A stretch of 64,000 bases of DNA from Hyalangium versicolor (lineage in GTDB: Bacteria; Myxococcota; Myxococcia; Myxococcales; Myxococcaceae). The position numbers were made by a program, and so were the translations under genes. The stretch is from the NCBI RefSeq assembly GCF_020103695.1, contig NZ_JAHXBF010000022.1, forward strand, positions 62,001 through 126,000. Reading direction: 5' to 3'. The notes beneath the pieces were generated by a model. That model made no database searches. It was given only the letters and a program-made list of their open reading frames with translations, and was not told the DNA's origin. Shown one piece after another: positions 9,041 through 16,810 of the stretch; position 1 is the stretch's first letter, and each line of letters begins with the position of its first letter.

Positions 9041-10464
9041 GGACGTCCCTCCTGCGTTCCGCCGGTCTGGCCCTGCTGCTGGGCGCCGCCTGCACCTCCG
9101 CGCCCAAGCCCGTCCCGACGCCCGCGAACAGCACTGCGCTATCCGGCTCCCCTGCTCCTGTCACCTCCGCCGCGAGCAATGCCCCCGCTCCCGAGGCCTC
9201 GGGCGGAACCCAGGTCGTGAAGACGGAGCCCGCGCCCTCGGCCACGCCCGAGGCCTTCAAGCCCCCACCTCCTCCCGCGACCGGCCCCCAAGCGGACTTC
9301 GAGCGCGCGGTGGAGATCGCCCGGCGCGGCGAGCTGGAGATGGCGGCCAAGGGGCTCGAGGCCCTGCTGAACACCAACCCCAAGCTGGACTACGCCTGGA
9401 CGAACCTGGGCGTCATCCGCGAGCGCCAGAGCAAGCCGGACGAAGCCGAGAGGGCCTACCGCAAGGCGCTGGAGCTCCAGCCGGATCAACCCGCCGCGTG
9501 GGACTTCCTCACCCGGCTCTACTGCCGCACCGATCGCGCCACGCGCATCGAGGCCGAGCTGCGCCAGAAGCTGGAGTCCAAGCCAGACGCCGTGGGCATG
9601 CGCACCGCGCTCTCCGTGGCGCTGCTGCTCCAGAAGAAGCTGGAGTCCGCCTCCAACGAGGCCAAGCGCGCCCTCAAGACGGACGAGCGCAACGTGAAGG
9701 CCATGCAGGTGCTCGCCCAGGTCTACTACCGCGAGAAGAAGATCGAGCTGGCCCGCATCGTCCTGGAGAACGCCCGCGCCGTGGATGCCAACGACGCGGC
9801 CACCCACAACGCGCTTGGCCTGGTGCAACTGGCCCTCAAGGCGCGCCCCCAGGCCCTGGAGAGCTTCAAGAAGGCCTCCGAGCTCCGCCCGGACTTCGCC
9901 GAGGCTCGCAACAACTACGGCGCCATGCTCAACGAGGCCCAGGACTATCAGGCCGCCGCCACCGAATTGGAGGCTGCCGTGAAGGCCGCGCCGGACTTCG
10001 GCTCGGCCCGGCTCAACCTGGGCAACGCCTACCGGGGGCTCGGAGACTTCCCCCGCGCCAAGGCCGAGTACGAGAAGGTGCTCCAGCTCCAACCCTCCCT
10101 GGTGGACCCCTACTTCAACCTCGCCATCCTCTACCTGGACCTGGAGCCCGAGGGCCTGGACCCGATCGAGCGCTTCAAGACGTGCATCGCCTTCTTCGAG
10201 AAGTACAAGAGCCAGGGCGGCAAGGACGACCGCATCGAGCAGTACGTCAAGGATGCCCAGAAGGGTATCGACAAAGAGGAACGCCGCCGCGAGCGTGAGA
10301 AGCGCGACCAGCTCAAGAAGGCGCAGAAGGCCGAGGAGGAGAAGAAGAAGGCCGAGGCCGAAGCCCAGGCCACACCTGCGCCTACTCCCGCCCCACCCAC
10401 TGCCGGCACACCCTCTGCCACACCGGCCCCCACCTCGGGTAAGCTGTCCCAAGACGCCAAGTAG
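9037..10464 (+). CDS. GltE/AglT-like TPR lipoprotein
   Basis: This 475-residue protein begins at a GTG that overlaps the previous stop by 4 bases. A short hydrophobic signal ends in LLLGAAC, a somewhat relaxed lipobox, so it is probably a lipoprotein. A Pro/Ala linker leads to at least seven TPR units between ~95 and 400 (DYAWTNLGVIRERQSKPDEA, NNYGAMLNEAQDYQAAA). These are followed by a Lys/Glu-rich helix and an Ala/Pro/Thr tail. This is the architecture of AglT/GltE, an outer-membrane-anchored TPR lipoprotein of the gliding complex, and its place behind the GltD-like gene agrees. Whether it serves motility or a polysaccharide or coat machine cannot be told from sequence. Confidence 0.8.
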   Translation: MRTSLLRSAGLALLLGAACTSAPKPVPTPANSTALSGSPAPVTSAASNAPAPEASGGTQVVKTEPAPSATPEAFKPPPPPATGPQADFERAVEIARRGELEMAAKGLEALLNTNPKLDYAWTNLGVIRERQSKPDEAERAYRKALELQPDQPAAWDFLTRLYCRTDRATRIEAELRQKLESKPDAVGMRTALSVALLLQKKLESASNEAKRALKTDERNVKAMQVLAQVYYREKKIELARIVLENARAVDANDAATHNALGLVQLALKARPQALESFKKASELRPDFAEARNNYGAMLNEAQDYQAAATELEAAVKAAPDFGSARLNLGNAYRGLGDFPRAKAEYEKVLQLQPSLVDPYFNLAILYLDLEPEGLDPIERFKTCIAFFEKYKSQGGKDDRIEQYVKDAQKGIDKEERRREREKRDQLKKAQKAEEEKKKAEAEAQATPAPTPAPPTAGTPSATPAPTSGKLSQDAK

Positions 10465-10473
10465 AGGCCTCGC

Positions 10474-10713
10474 ATGAGAACCCTTCTCGCCCTCCTGATG
10501 ATGATCGCCGCCGCGCCCGCGCTGGCGCAGGACACGGGCGCGCCCAAGAAGAAGAAGGTCATCCGCCTGGATGCCCTCACCGTCGAGGGCAAGATCCAGA
10601 AGCCCCAGGCCTTCTACATCCTCCAGCGGTCGAACCTGAACTTCGACGATCTCAACCACCCCGAGAGCTTCGTGCCCAAGGTGGTTCAGACGGTCGACAA
10701 GCAACCTTTCTAG
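10474..10713 (+). CDS. Small secreted GltF-like protein
   Basis: This 79-residue protein has a signal peptide (MRTLLALLMMIAAAPALAQ) and a short basic then mixed region (KKKKVIRLDALTVEGKIQKP). The part around LTVEGKIQKPQAFYILQRS is the kind of motif seen in small proteins next to AgmX/PglI-type TonB-like proteins in myxobacteria. Its position between the GltE-like and GltG-like genes matches gltF. No enzyme motif is present. Ten bases separate it from the upstream stop and 23 from the next start, so it is within the same operon. Function is inferred from gene order only. Confidence 0.75.
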   Translation: MRTLLALLMMIAAAPALAQDTGAPKKKKVIRLDALTVEGKIQKPQAFYILQRSNLNFDDLNHPESFVPKVVQTVDKQPF

Positions 10714-10736
10714 GGCCTCCGCTGTCCAACACCGCC

Positions 10737-12080
10737 ATGGCTTCCCCTCAGCTTCAGCCAAACAAGCTCCTGCGCGTCGGCATCATCCAGGGCGACCGCA
10801 TCCTCGAGGAGCATCACCTCCTGAGTGATGACGTCACCATCGGGCACGATGCGAAGAACACCATCGTCCTGCCCGCCTCGGAGGAACTGCCGGCGAAGTT
10901 CGCCATCTTCGAGAACCGCAACAGCCAGTACCAGCTCGTCTTCGACGACACGATGCATGGCCGGGTGCACCTGGGCAGCTCGGACGTCGACTTCGATCGC
11001 ATCCGCAAGCAGGGCCTGGCCCAGGAGCGCGGCACCAACTACGTGCTGCCGCTCCAGGAGAGCGCTCGCGGCAAAGTGGACCTGGCCGACGACATCACCC
11101 TCTTCTTCCAGTTCATCACCCCTCCGCCCGAATCGGAGCGGGTGACGCTGCCCCCGGATGTGCAGGGCGGCTTCTGGAAGGCGATGGACCGCGTGTTCTT
11201 CGGCATCCTCGCGGCCTCGCTCCTGTTCCACTTCGCCTGGGGTGCCTTCATCGTCTCGCGCGAGCCGCCGCCCGAGCCCGAGCTGGCCCTGGATCAGCTG
11301 GAGGACCGCTTCGTCTCCGCCATCATCCCCCAGAAGCCTCCCGAGCCGGAGAAGGTGGCCGAGGCCCCTCAGGCCGCCGCCGATGACTCCGCGGAGAAGA
11401 AGGAGGACAAGAAGCCCTCCGAGGCCAAGCAGGACTCCAAGCCCCAGGACGCGGCCACGCACAAGGCGGAGCTCGTCAAGAAGGTGCAGGGCAAGGGCCT
11501 GCTGAAGATCCTCGGCTCGAACTCCGGTGGCGCCGGCGCGTTCGCGGACGTGCTCGGCGGCAGCACTGGCGGTGGAGAGATCGCCGAGGCCCTGGCTGGA
11601 GCAGGCGGCGTAGGCGTGGCCACCAGCGACGCCCTGGGCGCCAACGGGCCCAAGGGCGGCGGTGCGGGCAACGTGGCCAGCATCGGAGACCTGGGCACCA
11701 GCGGTGGTGGCAAGGTGGACCTGGGCGCCAAGAAGGAAGTGGCCGTCGAGGGCCGCGTGAAGGACGCCGCCCCCGAGGTGGAGAGCTCGGACGTGGACCG
11801 CGATGCGCTGGCCCGCTACGTCAAGGCGCGCCTGAAGGCCATCCAGAACTGCTACGAGAAGGAGCTCAAGCGCAACCCGAGCCTCAAGGGCAAGGTGGTG
11901 GTCCGCTTCAACATCATGCCCAGCGGACGCACCGGGGGCATCGAGATCGAGGAGAACACCGTGGGCAACGAGGCGGTGGGCAGCTGCATCCGCACCGTCA
12001 TCCGCAGCTGGGTGTTCCCCTTCAAGCCCGACGACGAGGTCTCTGTCGCCTACCCGTTCGTGTTCTCGCCCGCGGGCTGA
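10737..12080 (+). CDS. GltG/PglI-like FHA-TM-TonB protein (AgmX/PglI C-terminal domain)
   Basis: The 447 residues form three parts. Residues ~10-130 are an FHA-like beta domain (LLSDDVTIGHDAKNTIVLPA). One membrane helix lies at ~157-178 (VFFGILAASLLFHFAWGAF). An acidic linker and a Gly-rich stretch lead to a TonB-like C-terminal domain (~355-447) with the conserved NCYEKELKRNPSLKGKVVV and FPF ending typical of AgmX/PglI. GltG has this layout: cytoplasmic FHA, one transmembrane helix, and a periplasmic TonB-type arm that carries energy from a TolQR-like motor to the envelope. It ends the + strand block; the next gene is convergent. Confidence 0.85.
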   Translation: MASPQLQPNKLLRVGIIQGDRILEEHHLLSDDVTIGHDAKNTIVLPASEELPAKFAIFENRNSQYQLVFDDTMHGRVHLGSSDVDFDRIRKQGLAQERGTNYVLPLQESARGKVDLADDITLFFQFITPPPESERVTLPPDVQGGFWKAMDRVFFGILAASLLFHFAWGAFIVSREPPPEPELALDQLEDRFVSAIIPQKPPEPEKVAEAPQAAADDSAEKKEDKKPSEAKQDSKPQDAATHKAELVKKVQGKGLLKILGSNSGGAGAFADVLGGSTGGGEIAEALAGAGGVGVATSDALGANGPKGGGAGNVASIGDLGTSGGGKVDLGAKKEVAVEGRVKDAAPEVESSDVDRDALARYVKARLKAIQNCYEKELKRNPSLKGKVVVRFNIMPSGRTGGIEIEENTVGNEAVGSCIRTVIRSWVFPFKPDDEVSVAYPFVFSPAG

Positions 12081-12113
12081 TGAGACTTCCTCCAGTCCTC
12101 CGCCTGGGGCGCG

Positions 12114-12848
12114 TCACAGCACGCGGGCGGCGCGGGCCTCCTCCAGCGTGTACTCCTGCCCGACAGTGGTGAAGGGGCCTGTCTTCTGAAGGAGCCACGC
12201 GCGGGCGCCCGGCGGCATGTAGAAGTCCTCCTCGAAGGGTGACAGCCCCAGGTGGCGCAGGTAGTCCTTGAGCATCTCAAAGGTAAACCGGTCCCTCACC
12301 CGGCGCGCTTGGTACTGCTCCACCTGCTCGAAGGGGAAGGGCTCACCCTCCTGCTCGAAGACCCAGCGGCCCCCGTCATTGGCAACCTCCAGGGCGCGCA
12401 CATAGTTGTGGAGCTTTCCCGGCTGCTCCGGGCCGAACACATCCAGCATCACCGCGCCATAGCGGACGCCTTGGTTCTTGCGCTGCGCATGGGGCACGGC
12501 GACCACCCGCAGGCACCGGATGCTCAGTCTCCGGGCCATGTAGCGCATGGGGCTGGCGGCATCCGTCCCGGTCCACTGGTTGTCTACGTAGGCGGTCCAG
12601 GCGCTGCGCGTCGGGATGAACAGGCACCGCTCCCCCCCACTCAGGGGCAGCAGGCGGGAGAGCACTTGCTCCAGGGTGCCCGTGACGGGCAGCACCTCAA
12701 TGGTGAAGCCACGGGACGTCGCCAGCCCTCTCTGCCATGTGGCGAAGGCTTGCGCCGCCTGCTCCGCACCCAGCTCCAGAAAGCCCATCGTCGAGGTGAC
12801 AGGCGCCCAGCGGTCCTCCAGCAGCAGTCCCTTCATCTCTTGCCTCAT
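12114..12848 (-). CDS. Probable immunity protein for the adjacent nuclease-tailed protein
   Basis: This 244-residue soluble protein has no signal peptide. Its start lies 11 bp after the stop of the putative toxin at 12860-14653, the usual place for an immunity gene. It has even acidic/basic composition and recognisable blocks such as WTAYVDNQWTGTD, RYGAVMLDVFGPEQPG and ANDGGRWVFEQEGEPFPFEQ. I associate these with a family of uncharacterised proteins in actinobacteria and myxobacteria. A second ATG (codon 5, 12836) is an alternative start. The immunity role is inferred from context; the sequence shows only a cytosolic globular protein. Confidence 0.65.
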   Translation of the reverse strand: MRQEMKGLLLEDRWAPVTSTMGFLELGAEQAAQAFATWQRGLATSRGFTIEVLPVTGTLEQVLSRLLPLSGGERCLFIPTRSAWTAYVDNQWTGTDAASPMRYMARRLSIRCLRVVAVPHAQRKNQGVRYGAVMLDVFGPEQPGKLHNYVRALEVANDGGRWVFEQEGEPFPFEQVEQYQARRVRDRFTFEMLKDYLRHLGLSPFEEDFYMPPGARAWLLQKTGPFTTVGQEYTLEEARAARVL

Positions 12849-12859
12849 TCAGGCCCGCC

Positions 12860-14653
12860 TCATTGCTCAGGGATGATGATCAGGATGACCTTGGCTTCTG
12901 GGTCGTTGGCGGTGAGGCGCGACTGGTGGCCAGGGCCACGGCCCGAAGTCGGTGAGTCGTACTCCACATGGTAGCGGCGGTCGTTATAGTCGAATTGCAG
13001 GTCCGGCCGATTGATTCCCGTGCGCTGGCCGTTCTTGAGCGTCAGTTGCTGCTGGTTCACCCGGATGTTCCTGGCGCCTAGCTCGTCCAGGTACTCGATG
13101 TCCCTCTGGAGTTGCGCATTCTGCCTGGGGCTGGGGCTGATGGGCCGGGTCGTCCTGAGTGGGTCTGGCACGTCCGGCTTGACAGTGAGGTCCTGGCGCA
13201 GGCGTGGCCCTGCGGGCACCGGGGGCGTTGGGTTCTTGCCTGTGAGGGCTTGGACCAGTTCCGGAGAGGGCGCGAGGGTGCCCGGCGCCGGAGGGGGCGG
13301 AGCTGGCCTCGGAGCGGGTTCTGGAGCAGGTGCCGTGACTCTCGGCGCAGCAGGCGGAGCAGGCGGAGCCTCCACCCTGCGAGGGCGCACCGGCTCCGGG
13401 ATACCCCACCCAGGCACCGGCCGCGTGGCGGTCATCAACTTCCCAGCGGCCACTCCCACCGCCAGCGCCGTGAAGAACTCCTGGGCCGCGCCGAGCTGGG
13501 ACACCTCCCGTTCGGTGAACATCTCCTGGCCACTGCCCATCTGCCACCCGCGCTCCAGCGCGAAGTGCAGCGGGTTGACATCCCTGGCCAACCCATACAG
13601 CCCCAGCGAGAGCTGAAGGGTGGCTGGGTGCGTCCACACGTAGTGGTTGACGATGCGCCGCCGGTTCTCCCAGTGCGCATACCCCTCGGCGGCAGCGGCG
13701 CCTGTGCCCAGCCGCCGCTCCATGTCCTCAGTCTGCTCGGGGGTGAGGCGCTCCGGCGTCACCAGCGGCCACATGCGGAGGGGCTCGGGCACCGTCTCCG
13801 CGCTCATGGCCACGGCGTATTTGAGTTCCCACTCGGACAGCGGGTGGGTCCAATGCTGGAGGTCCACCCCAGGGCCCGCCTCCCACCAGCGCGCGACGTC
13901 CCTGGGGAGTCGCAAGAGCAGAATCTGCTGAATCACATCCCGCTCGCCGGAGGGCAGGTGTACCCCCTCCGAAGGAGCGGGCGAGAGCCCCGCCGTCCTC
14001 ACCTCTGCTGCGGATGAGGAGCCCGGGCCCTGCGGCTGGAAGGCACCTGCTGGACTCAGGGCGGACTGCTGCGCCCAGGGGCGCTGAGGCCGGGCGAGGG
14101 CAGGCGCACGGGATGGGGGGCCGAAGCCGAAGAGGAGACCCACCCCGAGGGAGACCACCCCTTCGCCTTGCGTGAGCCTGGAGGGCGGGAATGCGTACAC
14201 GCCCGCAAGGCCCACCTCCAGGCCAATGCTCCTCCGGATGGCGTGCACCCCGACTTCGCCTCCAGCGCGCAGCCGGGGAGGCTCCCAGGGGCGGGGGGTG
14301 ACGGCCACTCCACCCAGGGCCTTGAAGTACAGCGGCCCCTCGCCCGTGAAGCGCGCTACCGCGTCCGTGGACAGCTCCCACGCTCTGGTGGAGGGGGACG
14401 GGGGCAGCAACGTCAACCGCGCCCCCACCCCCTGGCCTGATTCACCCAGGCCCCACAGGCTCAGGCTGTACGAGGTGCGCGGCGCCCAGGGGCTGCCCAG
14501 CGCGGTGCCCTGAGAGACTCCCGCCCCCACCACGGCCCGCATCGGGCTCGTCTCGTCAGAGGCGTGCGCCCCGGGCGCGACGAAAACAACCAGCAGCAAA
14601 AGGCAGATAGCCACATGGAACCAAGAGGACTGGCTCGCTCCTAGGCTCCTCAT
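12860..14653 (-). CDS. Secreted polymorphic-toxin-like protein with nuclease-like C-terminus
   Basis: I chose the ATG at 14653 because it begins a clear signal peptide (MRSLGASQSSWFHVAICLLL, cleavage near GAHA-S); the open frame extends ~100 codons further but is Arg-rich shadow. The protein has 597 residues. Residues ~35-180 are a Gly-rich amphipathic-strand domain resembling an outer-membrane barrel. Residues ~210-400 are helical, and ~400-500 a Pro/Ala linker. The last ~90 residues are a compact domain with RPDLQFDY, YHVEYDS, RGPGHQSR and ANDPEAKVIL. The D...(E)xD pattern and GPGHQ segment recall PD-(D/E)XK-type toxin tails of polymorphic toxins. An immunity candidate follows at once. The toxin call is inference. 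Confidence 0.65.
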   Translation of the reverse strand: MRSLGASQSSWFHVAICLLLLVVFVAPGAHASDETSPMRAVVGAGVSQGTALGSPWAPRTSYSLSLWGLGESGQGVGARLTLLPPSPSTRAWELSTDAVARFTGEGPLYFKALGGVAVTPRPWEPPRLRAGGEVGVHAIRRSIGLEVGLAGVYAFPPSRLTQGEGVVSLGVGLLFGFGPPSRAPALARPQRPWAQQSALSPAGAFQPQGPGSSSAAEVRTAGLSPAPSEGVHLPSGERDVIQQILLLRLPRDVARWWEAGPGVDLQHWTHPLSEWELKYAVAMSAETVPEPLRMWPLVTPERLTPEQTEDMERRLGTGAAAAEGYAHWENRRRIVNHYVWTHPATLQLSLGLYGLARDVNPLHFALERGWQMGSGQEMFTEREVSQLGAAQEFFTALAVGVAAGKLMTATRPVPGWGIPEPVRPRRVEAPPAPPAAPRVTAPAPEPAPRPAPPPPAPGTLAPSPELVQALTGKNPTPPVPAGPRLRQDLTVKPDVPDPLRTTRPISPSPRQNAQLQRDIEYLDELGARNIRVNQQQLTLKNGQRTGINRPDLQFDYNDRRYHVEYDSPTSGRGPGHQSRLTANDPEAKVILIIIPEQ

Positions 14654-15094
14654 AGGGCAAGCCCTTCGAGGGCCGCTCCTCCGGCGCTGGCGACGAGCAA
14701 CCCGGGAAAGAGTGCTTCGGCCTTCCACAGAAGACGCCACAGGTTCATGTGCCACCGCTTTTGGCGAGGAAGAGATCAGGTTAGAGGGCTGCCACGAGCA
14801 AGGGGAGGAGCCGCCGGGTGGCGCCTGTGCTTCACCTCCGGCCCCCTTGCAGGGGCAGCCTCGCGCCCGACACTGACGCCTGGACGCTCGCCACGTCCCT
14901 GCTCCCCCCAGGTAGCGCCGCGCCGCTGCCATTGTCCTGCCTGCTGGGTCGCTCGCCACGCGCCCAAGTCGTTGCGCTCCAGCGCCCCGAGCGGGGAGCC
15001 AGCGACGGTCGCCGCCATCCTGGAGCGCTCCAGCAGCCCGAGTTGGGAGCCTCGACGATGGCGGCCACCCTGAATGGCAGGGGCGAGCGCGCCG
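14654..15094. other. Gene-free stretch with a two-copy 51-bp repeat
   Basis: No frame here looks like a gene on either strand. The toxin-like gene must be promoted from its left part. On the right, 14974-15024 and 15025-15075 are two adjacent imperfect copies of a 51-base unit that begins gcgctccagc. It is of unknown meaning. The neighbouring gene on the right ends at 15095 in the - direction. Confidence 0.5.
14974..15075. repeat. Imperfect tandem repeat, 2 x 51 bp
   Basis: Copies at 14974-15024 and 15025-15075 share the start gcgctccagc, then ccgag, gggagcc, and the ccgccat/cggccac core. Roughly three quarters of positions agree by eye. The period is a multiple of three, so it could be a relic of a coding repeat, but neither strand gives a convincing protein. 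Confidence 0.5.
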
Positions 15095-16579
15095 TCAACC
15101 GGCCGCGGCCCGGCGCGGGAGCAGGATGAGCTGAGCCCGCTCCCGGGCCACCACCTGCAGCGGTTGACGGACGTCCACGAGCATCGAGCCCCGAGTGACC
15201 ATCCTCAGGCCCTCCTGCTCGAACTCCACGGGGGCCGTGAGCACGAGCAACGAAGTGCCTTCCTTGACGCGGAGCGCCTCACGCGCGGCGAGCTCCCGGT
15301 GCTCCCCCTGCTGCAGCCACGCCAGCCGTTCCTGACGGTCCAGGGAGCCGTAGCGGGGGTTCTCGCGCACCAGGTCATCGAAGCGCCGCCGGGCGAAGGT
15401 CCGCCACACCATCTGGCGCATCCGGGCGTGGGCCTCCATCACCGGCAGCAACACCGAGCGCGGGATGCGCACCAACGTCGATGCCGAGGCGGTGCGGATG
15501 GACGCGGAACGGTGCTCGCGAGCGAGCATGGCGATCTCTCCGAACATCGTCCCGCTGCCCATCTCATCCACCACCGTCTCCGCGGCGCTGCTCTCCACGA
15601 GCACGTAGGCCGCGCCCCGCGCCAGCAGATACATCTCGTCACTGGAGTCCCCCTCTCGGAAGACGAATTGCCCGGCGGGCAGCGCGAACTCCTCGGCGCT
15701 CATGGCCAGGGACTCCAGTGCCTGCTCATCGAACCGGGCGAAGAGGGGCGTGGACTGAAGCTGGCGCACCATGCTGGCGCGCCGCAGACGGGCCGCTCCG
15801 GGCAGCCGCCGCGCCATGCGCCGGGCGGCCTCCAGCGGCTGACGCAGCCGGCGCTGGGCCACCGCGCGCACCATGTGAATCACATTGGCAAGCGACAGGG
15901 GCACCATCGTCAAGAGCCCATGGCCCTCGACATAGCCCGGGTTGGCTTCGAGGAAGAACCGGGCCGCGGGCTTGTCGCAGTTCCGCCAGTAGTCCCGCTC
16001 CACCTCGGTATCGCGCGGTCGCCAGCCCACGTGCCGCACCAGCGGCTGTTCCGGGTTCACCCTCTTCAGGCTGAACTCGCCCGCCAGTGAGTTCATGAAG
16101 GCCAGCAGCTCCGGTGGCGTCTCCCGCTCGCGCTGGGGCCAGATCGTTCCGAAGTGGTGGGCCACCAGCGTGTAGCTGGAAGGGTGCACCAGCGCGCCCA
16201 GGTAGTAGGCCTTCCGGCCCGGGTTCTTCAGCATGTAGCGCAGCAGCCGCCTCAACCCGAAGCGCATGGTGATGCTGTCTCCCCGGTAGGCTCGCAGCGA
16301 GCCCGCCGCCGCGCGGAACACCGCCACGGGCTGCCCATCCAGGCATCGCTCGAAGACGTGCAGGGCGAAATAACCGACGATCTCCCCTGCCTCGTTCTTG
16401 TGGACCTGCAGCCAGGTGTGCTCCGCCTTCGACTCGACGACGAACTTCGCGAAGGACTCCTTCTCCGAGACGTCGAAGACCTGCTGGTGGATCGCGAAGA
16501 GCGCATCCGCGAGCTCGCGGCGCTTCACGTCGGACAACTCGTTGAGGGTGATGATCTCGGTACTCACGATACGGGGCAT
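15095..16579 (-). CDS. Acyltransferase-like protein fused to a cyclic-nucleotide-binding domain
   Basis: The ATG at 16579 is preceded by AAAGGAG with good spacing and gives 494 residues. Residues 1-~235 resemble a GNAT-type N-acyltransferase fold of the autoinducer-synthase/PEP-CTERM type (DALFAIHQQVFDVSEKESFA, TWLQVHKNEAGEIVGYFALH). Residues ~260-390 are a cyclic-nucleotide-binding domain (FARFDEQALESLAMSAEEF, FREGDSSDEMYLLARGAAYV) with the phosphate-binding cassette FGEIAMLAREHRSASIRT, including the Glu and Arg needed to bind cAMP or cGMP. The last ~80 residues are unassigned. It could modify a substrate in a cyclic-nucleotide-controlled way. Ligand and substrate are unknown. The gene is divergent from the large kinase. 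Confidence 0.75.
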   Translation of the reverse strand: MPRIVSTEIITLNELSDVKRRELADALFAIHQQVFDVSEKESFAKFVVESKAEHTWLQVHKNEAGEIVGYFALHVFERCLDGQPVAVFRAAAGSLRAYRGDSITMRFGLRRLLRYMLKNPGRKAYYLGALVHPSSYTLVAHHFGTIWPQRERETPPELLAFMNSLAGEFSLKRVNPEQPLVRHVGWRPRDTEVERDYWRNCDKPAARFFLEANPGYVEGHGLLTMVPLSLANVIHMVRAVAQRRLRQPLEAARRMARRLPGAARLRRASMVRQLQSTPLFARFDEQALESLAMSAEEFALPAGQFVFREGDSSDEMYLLARGAAYVLVESSAAETVVDEMGSGTMFGEIAMLAREHRSASIRTASASTLVRIPRSVLLPVMEAHARMRQMVWRTFARRRFDDLVRENPRYGSLDRQERLAWLQQGEHRELAAREALRVKEGTSLLVLTAPVEFEQEGLRMVTRGSMLVDVRQPLQVVARERAQLILLPRRAAAG

Positions 16580-16810
16580 GATGGCCGCTCCTTTCGTCTG
16601 GGGCTCTGGTGCCTCCAGACATGCTCGAAGCTGCCAGACGGGCCTGTTCCGCACCGTGATGCGCCTGACACGGGCAGAGTGAAGGCCGTCACAGCGGACT
16701 CCGCGCGGGGCTGCTTGGCCGGAAGCCTGTGGGATGGAAGGCTTGAGGTATAGTTCGCGGCGGATTCTCCCTCGAACGTGATCCGCCTGACCGGGAGCCG
16801 CGAAACCCCC

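Noticed and set aside
9139..10761. Open frame of 540 codons on the - strand
   Set aside because: It lies opposite the TPR lipoprotein and GltF-like genes and is low-complexity (runs of Leu and Gly).
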